Origin: JBQCHF01 sp051953655
GTDB taxonomy: Bacteria > Actinomycetota > Actinomycetes > Motilibacterales > Motilibacteraceae
Length of the DNA stretch: 12,645 nt
Direction of reading: 5' to 3'
NCBI GenBank assembly: GCA_051953655.1
Contig: JBQCIO010000300.1
Coordinates: 1-12,645 of the forward strand
Part shown: positions 1 through 9,464 of the stretch, piece after piece
How the letters are laid out: each line of letters begins with the position of its first letter
Position numbering within the stretch: the first letter of the stretch is position 1
The notes under the pieces: model-generated
Seen by the model: only the letters and a program-made list of their open reading frames with translations
What the model was told of the DNA's origin: nothing
Databases searched by the model: none
Position numbers and translations under genes: made by a program

Positions 1-3400
<3,400 letters not shown>

Positions 3401-3452
3401 CCCGTCCCCTTCGAAGGCTCGTGCCGGCCGCTGGTCCACGCCGGCCGGCCCA

Positions 3453-3466
3453 GGTAAGGCCTTACC
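3453..3466. repeat. Perfect 14-bp palindrome between oxidoreductase and hybrid kinase genes
   Basis: GGTAAGGCCTTACC is a perfect, unspaced palindrome in the 98-bp gap between the oxidoreductase stop and the kinase start. It lies about 52 bp upstream of the kinase GTG and is richer in A/T than its surroundings. The position suits an operator for the kinase gene. A short terminator stem is possible but no T-run follows on either strand. No regulator is assigned. Confidence 0.4.
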
Positions 3467-3481
3467 CGGCGGCACACCCTC

Positions 3482-3501
3482 TCACCCCGGGTGACCGGTC
3501 A
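3482..3501 (-). terminator. Overlapping small palindromes at the end of the lut operon
   Basis: Two overlapping palindromes sit at and just after the oxidoreductase stop: TGACCGGTCA (3492-3501, including the stop codon) and TCACCCCGGGTGA (3482-3494). They could form a short GC-rich stem at the transcript end. There is no U-tract and the stems are short, so termination here is a weak guess. Confidence 0.22.
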
Positions 3502-4602
3502 GGCAGGCGACCAGGGAGCCGGGTGCGCGCGCACAGTCCGGCCGGTGGCCGCGGCCTCGTGCACCGCCAGGGAGAGCAGGTGGTCCTGGCAGGCGTCGGC
3601 GAGCGGGTAGGGGCCGGGACCGTCGCCCAGCGCCCAGGCCGCCGCCTGCCGCAGGGAGGTGGCGATCGCCAGCTCCTCGTCGGACAGACGCCACCCCCTC
3701 CCCCGGGCCGCGTCGTCGGCGTGGTCGAGGAACGGGTTGCGCCAGAGCACCTCGCCCTCGAAGGAGAGGTGCTCGGTGTCGTAGCCGTCCAGGTCGAGGT
3801 CGTAGCCGAGCTGGCGGCGGACGATCGACGAGCGCAGCACGGTGCGCGGTCCGGCGAGCCGGGTGACCTCGTCGCCGTCCAGCTCACCGCGGCTGCCGCG
3901 CACCAGGATCCGGCGGGTGCGCAACGGGTTGTGCCACTGGTTGTCGGTGAAGTCGTAGAGCGCGGAACGCCCCTCCCACTCGATGACCGCCAACGTGGTC
4001 GTGGCCGGGCGAGGCGCCTCGTCGTCGGTCCAGCCCTGCCGGGTCAGCGGCTGCACCAGCGGCGCCACGACGGCCCGGGCGGTGACCTCGGCCGGCTCCA
4101 GACCGACACCGAGCAGGCCGCGGGCCATCGAGACCGCGTGGTAGTCGTGGGTCGAGCTGACCTGCACCTGACCCACCTCGCCGAGCAGGCCGCGACGCAC
4201 CAGCTCGAGCCGCGCCGCGTGCGCCGGCATGAACAGGTACTGCTCGGCCACGTGCACGCGGTCCCCCGCCCCCACCGCCTCCCAGAGCCGGTGCAGGTCC
4301 GCCTCGGCCGCGGCCGGCGGGGTCTCGCTGAGCACGGCGACCCCGAGGCCCACCAGCTCGACCAGGAGTGCGGGGTTGGCCTCGCGGCTGGCGCAGGTGA
4401 GCACCAGGTGCGGTCGGTGCTGCCGGACCAGCTCGGCGGGTGTCTCGACGGCCGGCACGTGCCAGCGCGCGCGGGCCTGCTCCCGCGCCTCGGCCCGGCG
4501 CGCGACGACGCCGACGAGCTCCACCTCGGGAAGCAGCGCGGCCAGGCGGAGGAAGAACTCCGCCCGCCATCCGGTACCGACCACCCCCACCCGGCACTGC
4601 AT
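3499..4602 (-). CDS. Gfo/Idh/MocA-family oxidoreductase, fourth gene of the lut operon
   Basis: 367 residues, the usual family size. The N-terminus is a Rossmann nucleotide-binding fold with VGVVGTGW (G6, G9, G11), so it probably binds NAD(P). The family's EKP motif is E93-T94-P95 here (LSETPPA), so the usual lysine is missing. Where family enzymes carry catalytic Asp/His residues it has HDYHAVSMARGLLG (from H152), a divergent subfamily version. The ATG start follows AGGAG with a 9-nt spacer, and this Shine-Dalgarno overlaps the lutC stop (TAG), giving a 12-bp intergenic gap and probable co-translation with lutABC. Members usually oxidise sugars, polyols or related alcohols. The substrate cannot be read from sequence. 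Operon membership suggests a link to a route that yields lactate or lactaldehyde, which is inference. The loss of the EKP lysine also leaves room for a non-dehydrogenase role. Confidence 0.87.
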   Translation of the reverse strand: MQCRVGVVGTGWRAEFFLRLAALLPEVELVGVVARRAEAREQARARWHVPAVETPAELVRQHRPHLVLTCASREANPALLVELVGLGVAVLSETPPAAAEADLHRLWEAVGAGDRVHVAEQYLFMPAHAARLELVRRGLLGEVGQVQVSSTHDYHAVSMARGLLGVGLEPAEVTARAVVAPLVQPLTRQGWTDDEAPRPATTTLAVIEWEGRSALYDFTDNQWHNPLRTRRILVRGSRGELDGDEVTRLAGPRTVLRSSIVRRQLGYDLDLDGYDTEHLSFEGEVLWRNPFLDHADDAARGRGWRLSDEELAIATSLRQAAAWALGDGPGPYPLADACQDHLLSLAVHEAAATGRTVRAHPAPWSPA

Positions 4603-4614
4603 GCCGCAGATCTC

Positions 4615-5301
4615 CTATCCCCCGTCGGAGGGTGCGTCGCCGACGAGGACGACCTCGAGCCGGCGCGGGCCGTGGACGCCCTCGACCCGGTCGAGCTCGA
4701 TGTCGCTGGTGGCGCTGGGCCCGCTGATCCAGGTGAGCGGGCGGGTCGGCTGCAGGCGGGTGAGGGCTTCCGGGACGCCGCGGACGACCTGGTCGGCGCG
4801 CACGACGACGACGTGCAGGTCCGGCACCAGCGTGAGCGCCCGCCGGCCCTGGCCCGGGCCGGCGTCCAGGACGATCGTGCCGGTCTCGGCCACCGCGACC
4901 GCGCAGGTGGTGAGGACGCCGTGGGTGCCGTCGAGCTGCGCCGGGGTGAGCGGGGGCTCGTCCCGGCGGGGGGCGAGCCCCGGCGGGAGGTCGGCGTCGG
5001 GGAAGCCGACGGGGACGACGACGTCGACGGCCCGGTGCTCGGCCAGGACGGCGGCCACGGTCTGCGCGACCTCGCCGGGCCCGCAGCGGTGCACGCCCGC
5101 CTTGTAGTCCACGAGCCGGTCCACCAGCTGCTCGAGCAGCCGGCCCTGGTCGGCACCGGCGTCGGCGTCGCCCTCACCGCTGCCCTCGCCGGCTCGGCGG
5201 TAGCCGCGCGGCACCTCGGGCACCTGCGCCCGGTCGGAGGTGGCGCGGCGGATGCGGGCGAGGACCTCCTCGCGGGCACTGGTCCCGGTGGGCCGGCTCA
5301 T
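4615..5301 (-). CDS. lutC: LutC, LUD-domain subunit of lactate utilization complex
   Basis: 228 residues, matching the short LUD-domain (YkgG/LutC) proteins. It has a variable N-terminal arm (SAREEVLARIRRA) and then the LUD core with VVVPVGFPDADLP, the typical VAETGTIVLDAG segment and LTLVPDLHVVVVRADQVV. No cysteine cluster is present, as expected for LutC. The ATG start overlaps the lutB stop as ATGA (5298-5301), so translation is probably coupled to lutB; GGGGG upstream may assist. With LutA and LutB it forms the cytoplasmic iron-sulfur L-lactate oxidase that converts lactate to pyruvate. The exact part played by LutC is not settled. Identification rests on both domain signature and operon order. 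Confidence 0.9.
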   Translation of the reverse strand: MSRPTGTSAREEVLARIRRATSDRAQVPEVPRGYRRAGEGSGEGDADAGADQGRLLEQLVDRLVDYKAGVHRCGPGEVAQTVAAVLAEHRAVDVVVPVGFPDADLPPGLAPRRDEPPLTPAQLDGTHGVLTTCAVAVAETGTIVLDAGPGQGRRALTLVPDLHVVVVRADQVVRGVPEALTRLQPTRPLTWISGPSATSDIELDRVEGVHGPRRLEVVLVGDAPSDGG

Positions 5302-6788
5302 CGAGCACCCCCGCGCCGGTCCCACCACTGCTGGAAGCTCTGCGCCGGCGGCACCGGAAGGTCGCGGCTGCGGGTCCAGCCGGACAGCGGGGGTGGGGCG
5401 TGCCGGATCCGGCCGCCGCGCCCCAGCAGCGGGGCCGCCAGGCGGCCCAGCCGGGAGGCCCGCAGCGCGCTGCGCCAGCGGCCGGCGTCGGACATCGCCC
5501 ACGAGGTGGCCCGCATCATCGCGGCCTCGGGGTCGGGCACCCGGTGCCCGCTCGCCTTCTCCTCCACCACGCGGGCGCGCAGGTGCACCAGCATCGAGGG
5601 GATGTCGATGGCCACCGGGCAGACGTCGTAGCAGGCACCGCACAGCGACGAGGCGTAGGGAAGGCTCGGGTTCTCCTTCACCCCGGTCAGCTGCGGGGTG
5701 AGCACCGCGCCGATCGGGCCGGGATAGACCGAGCCGTAGGCGTGCCCTCCGGTGCGCTCGTAGACCGGGCACACGTTCATGCAGGCGCTGCACCGGATGC
5801 AGCGCAGCGCGGCGCGGCCCTCCGGGTCGGCCAGGGTGGCGGTGCGCCCGTTGTCCAGCAGCACCAGGTGGAACTCCTGCGGCCCGTCGCCCGGGGTGAC
5901 CCCGGTCCACATCGAGGTGTAGGGATTCATCCGCTCGCCGGTGCTCGAGCGCGGCAGCAGCTGCAGGAACACCTCCAGGTCCTGCCAGGTGGGCACCAGC
6001 TTCTCGATCCCCATCACGGTGATCAGGGTGCGCGGCAGGGTCAGGCACATCCGCCCGTTGCCCTCGCTCTCCACCACGGCGAGAGTGCCGGTCCCGGCCA
6101 CCGCGAAGTTGGCGCCGCTGATGGCCACCTGCGCGGAGAGGAACTTCTCCCGCAGGTGCAGCCGCGCCGCCTCGGCCAGCTCCGGCGGGTCGTCGGTCAG
6201 GCCCTCCGGCGCCGGACGGCCCACCACCCCCATCTCGCGCCGGAAGATGTCCCGGATCTCGGTGCGGTTGCGGTGGATCGCCGGCACCAGGATGTGGCTC
6301 GGCGAGTCGTGTCCCAGCTGCACGATCAGCTCGGCCAGGTCGGTCTCCCACGCCGAGATCCCGGCCCGCTCCAGCGCCTCGTTCAGGCCGATCTCCTGCG
6401 TGGCCATCGACTTGACCTTGACCACCTCGCGCGCACCGGTGGCCTGCACCAGCGCGGTCACGATCGCGTTCGCCTCGGCCGCGTCCCGCGCCCAGTGCAC
6501 GTGCCCGCCGCGGGCGGTCACCTGCTCCTCCAGCCGCACCAGGTGGGAGTCCAGGTCCGCCAGCACCCGGTCCTTCAGCGCCGCGCCGGCCTCGCGCAGC
6601 TGCGCCCAGTCCGGCACCTCGGCCACCACCCGGGCCCGCTTGGCCCGGATCGTCGCCGTGGCCCGGCCCAGGTTCGAGCGCAGCTGGGTGTCCAGCAGCG
6701 CATCCGCAGCGGCCTCGGGGAAGGGCCGCTCGCCGTGCAGGTGCCCGACGCCGATCGGCGCCGTGGGCATCCCCAGATAGACGCTCAT
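5298..6788 (-). CDS. lutB: LutB, iron-sulfur and LUD-domain subunit of L-lactate oxidation complex
   Basis: 496 residues, normal for LutB/YkgF. The N-terminal part is a LUD domain (about 60-300) with VKVKSMATQEIGLNEALE, SGANFAVAGTGTLAVVESEGN and the RTLITVMGIEKLVPT segment. Two ferredoxin-like clusters follow: C330-x2-C333-x2-C336-x3-C340 (CIRCSACMNVCPVY) and C383-x2-C386-x3-C390 (CGACYDVCPVAIDIP), which should bind 4Fe-4S centres. The C-terminal tail (about 410-496) is the family's variable region. The ATG overlaps the lutA stop (ATGA, 6785-6788) and the stop overlaps the lutC start in the same way, so the three proteins are probably made together. Established role: electron-carrying subunit of the LutABC lactate oxidation system. 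All expected cluster cysteines are present, so it appears functional. Confidence 0.95.
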   Translation of the reverse strand: MSVYLGMPTAPIGVGHLHGERPFPEAAADALLDTQLRSNLGRATATIRAKRARVVAEVPDWAQLREAGAALKDRVLADLDSHLVRLEEQVTARGGHVHWARDAAEANAIVTALVQATGAREVVKVKSMATQEIGLNEALERAGISAWETDLAELIVQLGHDSPSHILVPAIHRNRTEIRDIFRREMGVVGRPAPEGLTDDPPELAEAARLHLREKFLSAQVAISGANFAVAGTGTLAVVESEGNGRMCLTLPRTLITVMGIEKLVPTWQDLEVFLQLLPRSSTGERMNPYTSMWTGVTPGDGPQEFHLVLLDNGRTATLADPEGRAALRCIRCSACMNVCPVYERTGGHAYGSVYPGPIGAVLTPQLTGVKENPSLPYASSLCGACYDVCPVAIDIPSMLVHLRARVVEEKASGHRVPDPEAAMMRATSWAMSDAGRWRSALRASRLGRLAAPLLGRGGRIRHAPPPLSGWTRSRDLPVPPAQSFQQWWDRRGGAR

Positions 6789-7567
6789 CGGACCACCGCC
6801 CCCTGCCGCCCCTGCCCGTCCAGCCCCAGCCACGGTCGCTCCCGGGTGCCGGCCAGCACCTCGGCCAGGTGCACCGCACGCACGTCCGTGCCGGTCCGCC
6901 CCAGTCCCCCGCCGATGTTCATCAGGCAGGAGCTGTCCCCCGCCGTGCACACCGAGGCCCCGGTCGCCAGCACGTCGGCCACCTTGTCCGCGAGCATCGC
7001 CGAGGACACCTCGGAGTTCTTCAGCGCGAACGTTCCGCCGAACCCGCAGCACTGGTCCGCCTGCGCCAGCTCCACCAGCTCCAGGCCGTCCACCTCGCGC
7101 AGCAGCCGCAGCGGACGGTCGCCCACCCGCAGGATCCGGAGCGAGTGGCAGGTCGGGTGGTAGGTGACCCGGTGCGGGAACCAGGCGCCGACGTCGACCA
7201 CGCCCAGCACGTCCACCAGGAACTCCGACAGCTCGTAGGTGCGAGCGGCCAGGGCCGCCGCGTCCTCGGCCAGACCGCGCTCCCCCGCCGCGGCCGCGAC
7301 CGCCGCCTGCTGGTGCCGGATCGACCCCACGCACGACCCGCTCGGCGCCACCACCACGTCCGCGCCCTGGAGGGCCCGCACATGGTTGGCCACCAGCGGC
7401 ACCGCCTCGCGCGGGTACCCGCTGTTCACGTGCATCTGCCCGCAGCACACCTGACCGGCCGGCACCACCACCTCATGGCCCAGCCGCTCGAGCAGCGTGG
7501 CCGTGGCAGCCCCCACCGACGGGAACATGGCATCCACCAGGCAGGTGGCGAACAAGGCGACGCGCAC
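6785..7567 (-). CDS. lutA: LutA, cysteine-rich (CCG) subunit of L-lactate oxidation complex
   Basis: 260 residues from the chosen GTG. It has two CCG repeats, VCCGQMHVNSGYP (C41-C42-G43) and QCCGFGGTFALKN (C173-C174-G175), plus APSGSCVGSIRH and YHPTCHSLR. This is the two-module cysteine-rich domain of LutA/YkgE and of glycolate oxidase/heterodisulfide reductase subunits. It opens with VRVALFATCLVDAMFP, the typical family N-terminus. The GTG at 7567 is preferred because AGGA lies 7 nt before it; a longer frame from 7609 would place that Shine-Dalgarno inside the gene and add residues not seen in the family. It is the first gene of the lut operon. No transporter gene (LldP/LctP type) or GntR/LutR-type regulator is present in this window. 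Confidence 0.94.
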   Translation of the reverse strand: MRVALFATCLVDAMFPSVGAATATLLERLGHEVVVPAGQVCCGQMHVNSGYPREAVPLVANHVRALQGADVVVAPSGSCVGSIRHQQAAVAAAAGERGLAEDAAALAARTYELSEFLVDVLGVVDVGAWFPHRVTYHPTCHSLRILRVGDRPLRLLREVDGLELVELAQADQCCGFGGTFALKNSEVSSAMLADKVADVLATGASVCTAGDSSCLMNIGGGLGRTGTDVRAVHLAEVLAGTRERPWLGLDGQGRQGAVVR

Positions 7568-7574
7568 GCGCCGA

Positions 7575-7578
7575 TCCT
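7575..7578 (-). promoter_or_regulatory. Ribosome binding site that fixes the lutA start
   Basis: On the minus strand AGGA is followed by a 7-nt spacer and the GTG at 7567. It is the best Shine-Dalgarno near the 5' end of lutA and supports the shorter protein. Confidence 0.6.
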
Positions 7579-7655
7579 GGCAGGTGGAGGCCGCCCGCGC
7601 CGGACCCACTCCCCGGGATCGGTCGAGGACGGACGCCGCCAGGGCCGACAGCCCC

Positions 7656-7683
7656 TTGCGGATCCCGAGATCACGTCTACCGT
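7656..7683 (+). promoter_or_regulatory. Possible promoter for the CBS-domain gene
   Basis: TTGCGG (7656-7661) and TACCGT (7678-7683) are separated by 16 bp, fitting the loose actinobacterial TTGnnn / TAnnnT pattern. Transcription would start near 7690, giving a leader of about 50 nt before the GTG at 7744. It lies in the 176-bp region between the divergent lutA and CBS genes, which must also hold the lut promoter; I could not find convincing -35/-10 boxes for lut. Prediction by eye only. Confidence 0.3.
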
Positions 7684-7743
7684 GCTGACAACCCTCGCCG
7701 CGTTCGTCCCGGCCCTGGGCGAGGGCGACTCGCGGGAGGTTCT

Positions 7744-8181
7744 GTGCGCATCTCCGACGTTCTGCACACCAAGGGGTCCGAGGTCTGGACGGTCACCCCG
7801 CAGACCCGCATCGGCGACCTGGTGCAGGAGCTGGCCCGGCGCCGGTTCGGCGCCGCGGTCGTCTGCACCGACGACGGCCGGTTCCACGGCATCGTCTCCG
7901 AGCGCGACGTCCTGTGGAGCCTGGCCGAGCGCGGTCCGGCCGTCCTCGACGACGTCGTCGCCAGCATCTGCACCACGGAGGTCCACACCGAGGCCCCGGA
8001 CACCAGCATCGAGCAGGTCATGGCCGTGATGACCGAGGGCCGGTTCCGCCACGTGCCGGTCGTCGTCGACGGCGCGGTGGTGGGCATCGTCAGCATCGGC
8101 GACGCGGTGAAGAGCCGGATGGCCGAGCTGGAGTCCGAGCGGGACTCGCTGACCAGCTACATCCACTCCTCGCTCAGCTGA
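7744..8181 (+). CDS. Stand-alone tandem CBS-domain protein
   Basis: 145 residues holding little more than two CBS domains. The first (about 8-62) contains VTPQTRIGDLVQELARRRFGAAVV and GRFHGIVSERDVLW; the second (about 75-130) contains VHTEAPDTSIEQVMAVM, GRFRHVPVV and GAVVGIVSIGDAVK. A charged helix, AELESERDSLTSYIHSSLS, ends the protein. The GTG start follows GGAGG with a 4-nt spacer. Such Bateman modules usually bind adenine nucleotides (AMP, ATP, NADH or SAM) and report energy state. Size and layout resemble mycobacterial hypoxic response protein 1, an analogy only. It is the only plus-strand gene here, divergent from lutA and convergent with the nuclease gene, with a 29-bp gap between stops. 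No partner enzyme is fused, so its target is unknown. Confidence 0.92.
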   Translation: MRISDVLHTKGSEVWTVTPQTRIGDLVQELARRRFGAAVVCTDDGRFHGIVSERDVLWSLAERGPAVLDDVVASICTTEVHTEAPDTSIEQVMAVMTEGRFRHVPVVVDGAVVGIVSIGDAVKSRMAELESERDSLTSYIHSSLS

Positions 8182-8210
8182 CCCGGCTCCCCCTCCTCGC
8201 TCTCCCCGCC

Positions 8211-9305
8211 TCAGCCCTGGTGATCATGCAGAAGGTGTAGATCGTCGGCATCCGTCGGCGGCTGAACGACGCCTTCTGCATGATCATCAGCAGCGGCGCG
8301 CCTGGGCGCCTGGGCGGCGAGGTAGGCGGCGACGACGTCGGCGCGCAGACGACCGCGATCGCTCACCGGGAGCCCCTGCGCCAGCGCCCACGCGCGCACC
8401 ACGGCGACCGGCGGGGCGCCCCGGTGGTCGCCGGGCGGCGGCTGGGCGACGTCGACGGACGGCAGGTCGGGGACCGCCACCAGCGCGTCGAGCCGCGCGC
8501 TGCCGCCGCGCTCCTCCTCGGCGGCTATCAGGGCCGCGGCCAGCCAGCGGTAGGTCCACTCCTCGGCCAGCGGCCGGGTCTCGGCGAAGAAGACCGGCAC
8601 CGCGGGGTAGCGCGCGGCGAGCTCGGCCAGGCCGTCGGCGACCAGGGCCGGGCGCACGTGCTGCTGCTTGAACACCTGCGACCAGCGGTCCTCCACGACC
8701 ACGGCGGCCCGCGGCAGCGCCGCCAGCTCGCCCATCGCGAAGCGCAGCCGGCCGGTGGTGAGGCTGGAGATCAGGTCGGCCAGGCTCTTTCGCTCCACCG
8801 CGGCCACCAGCACGCCGTCCAGCTGCACGCCGTAGTCGCCGGCCGGGAGGGCGCGCCGCTCGACGTCGACCTGCTGCCCGGCGAACCGGTAGGGGTAGCG
8901 CTCGTGGGCGTCCACCAGCACGGTGAAGCGCTCCAGCCCGGCGGCCCGCGCGGTCGGGGGCCGCACCGCCGGCCGGGCCTGCTTGGCCGTGCGCGCCGAC
9001 TGCCAGAAGATCGCCTCCCGGCCGCGGACCCGGGTCATGACGAACTGCGACCGGTTCTCACGGGCACGGTCCAGCACCAGGTCGATGGCACCGCCACGTC
9101 GCTCGCAGGAGCGGACCGGCACCCGCTCGACGACCTCGACGTCCTCCGGCCAGCCCTCGGCGCGATGGCAGTAGACCTTGCTGGTGCGGGGCCAGGGCTC
9201 GCGCGCCTTGAGCACGACCGGCCGGCCGGGCAGCGGCACGCGCACCAGGTAGGACAGCGTCGAGTCCGGGTCGGGGTTGCGCGCCACGACGAAGTCCTCC
9301 GCCAC
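8211..9305 (-). CDS. ERCC4/XPF-type nuclease with C-terminal Lsr2-like DNA-binding domain
   Basis: 364 residues. The middle (about 134-260) is an ERCC4 nuclease domain: LVDAHERYPYRFAGQ, then GDYGV (D157) and VERKSLADL (E171, R172, K173, D177), matching the XPF active site GDx(n)ERKx3D. It should cut branched or flapped DNA, though no bacterial substrate can be deduced. Residues about 299-333 (VRAWALAQGLPVSDRGRLRADVVAAYLAAQ in two overlapping pieces: VRAWALAQGLPVSDRGR and RLRADVVAAYLAAQ) match the C-terminal DNA-binding domain of Lsr2, including its minor-groove RGR (317-319). The N-terminal region (1-130) is not recognised. Start: the GTG at 9305 has GAGG 8 nt upstream; a longer frame from 9404 has a low-complexity extension and no such site. 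Residues 340 to about 363 are encoded by the palindromic element at 8217-8290, which also leads directly into the stop. The gene probably lost or replaced its original end there. Confidence 0.88.
   Translation of the reverse strand: MAEDFVVARNPDPDSTLSYLVRVPLPGRPVVLKAREPWPRTSKVYCHRAEGWPEDVEVVERVPVRSCERRGGAIDLVLDRARENRSQFVMTRVRGREAIFWQSARTAKQARPAVRPPTARAAGLERFTVLVDAHERYPYRFAGQQVDVERRALPAGDYGVQLDGVLVAAVERKSLADLISSLTTGRLRFAMGELAALPRAAVVVEDRWSQVFKQQHVRPALVADGLAELAARYPAVPVFFAETRPLAEEWTYRWLAAALIAAEEERGGSARLDALVAVPDLPSVDVAQPPPGDHRGAPPVAVVRAWALAQGLPVSDRGRLRADVVAAYLAAQAPRRAAADDHAEGVVQPPTDADDLHLLHDHQG
8217..8290. repeat. 74-bp palindromic (REP-like) element between convergent genes
   Basis: Left arm 8217-8235 (CTGGTGATCATGCAGAAGG) and right arm 8272-8290 pair over 19 positions, 15 of them perfect and contiguous (TGATCATGCAGAAGG against its complement), with a single G-T wobble in the outer four. 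Inside, CGTCG (8243-8247) pairs with CGACG (8267-8271) after a 7-nt bulge, leaving a 19-nt loop; CGTCGGC also occurs twice directly (8243 and 8253). The A/T-rich arms stand out from the surroundings. The shape resembles REP/BIME-type intergenic repeats. It could terminate transcription from both the CBS gene and the nuclease gene, though there is no T-run. Only one full copy is in the window, so repetition in the genome is inferred. Confidence 0.8.
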
Positions 9306-9327
9306 GCGCACAGCCTCGCACCAGCCC

Positions 9328-9342
9328 GCCCCTGGGAGGGGC
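9328..9342. other. Short hairpin upstream of the nuclease gene
   Basis: GCCCCT and AGGGGC form a 6-bp stem with a GGG loop, about 22 bp before the nuclease GTG. It lies in the leader of the nuclease message and could be a weak attenuator or simply GC-rich chance. The rest of the 159-bp gap to the membrane-protein gene shows no gene. Confidence 0.25.
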
Positions 9343-9442
9343 AGGTGACCGGCCCGACCGCCACGATGTCGGGCGCGCCGGGCCGGGTCGGCGCCGGACA
9401 GCACTCCGACGATGCCTCGTCGTCGGCGATGGCGATGGCGCT

Positions 9443-9457
9443 CGTCCGGACCGGACG
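9443..9457 (-). terminator. Terminator-like palindrome after the membrane-protein gene
   Basis: CGTCCGG-A-CCGGACG is a perfect 15-bp palindrome beginning 7 nt past the membrane-protein stop. It can fold as a 6-bp stem with a 3-nt loop. No U-tract follows, as is common for actinobacterial terminators, so function is uncertain. Confidence 0.35.
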
Positions 9458-9464
9458 GGCCGCC

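Noticed and set aside
3453..3466. IdeR/DtxR iron box
   Set aside because: The half-site is similar, but the DtxR consensus is a 19-bp odd-centred palindrome; this one is even-centred and lacks the outer TTA/TAA.
3421..5631. Long plus-strand open frame opposite the oxidoreductase and lutC
   Set aside because: No recognisable motif; the opposite strand carries clear Rossmann and LUD domains in coupled genes.
7568..7609. Longer lutA start at 7609
   Set aside because: The extra 14 residues are unlike the family and the Shine-Dalgarno lies inside them, upstream of the GTG at 7567.
7571..7622. CCGATCC ... GGATCGG inverted repeat upstream of lutA as an operator
   Set aside because: The 7-bp arms are 38 bp apart and one overlaps the lutA ribosome site. 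Such matches are expected by chance in this composition.
9306..9404. Longer nuclease start at 9404
   Set aside because: The extension is Arg/Gly/Ala low-complexity without a ribosome site, whereas the GTG at 9305 has GAGG at 8 nt.
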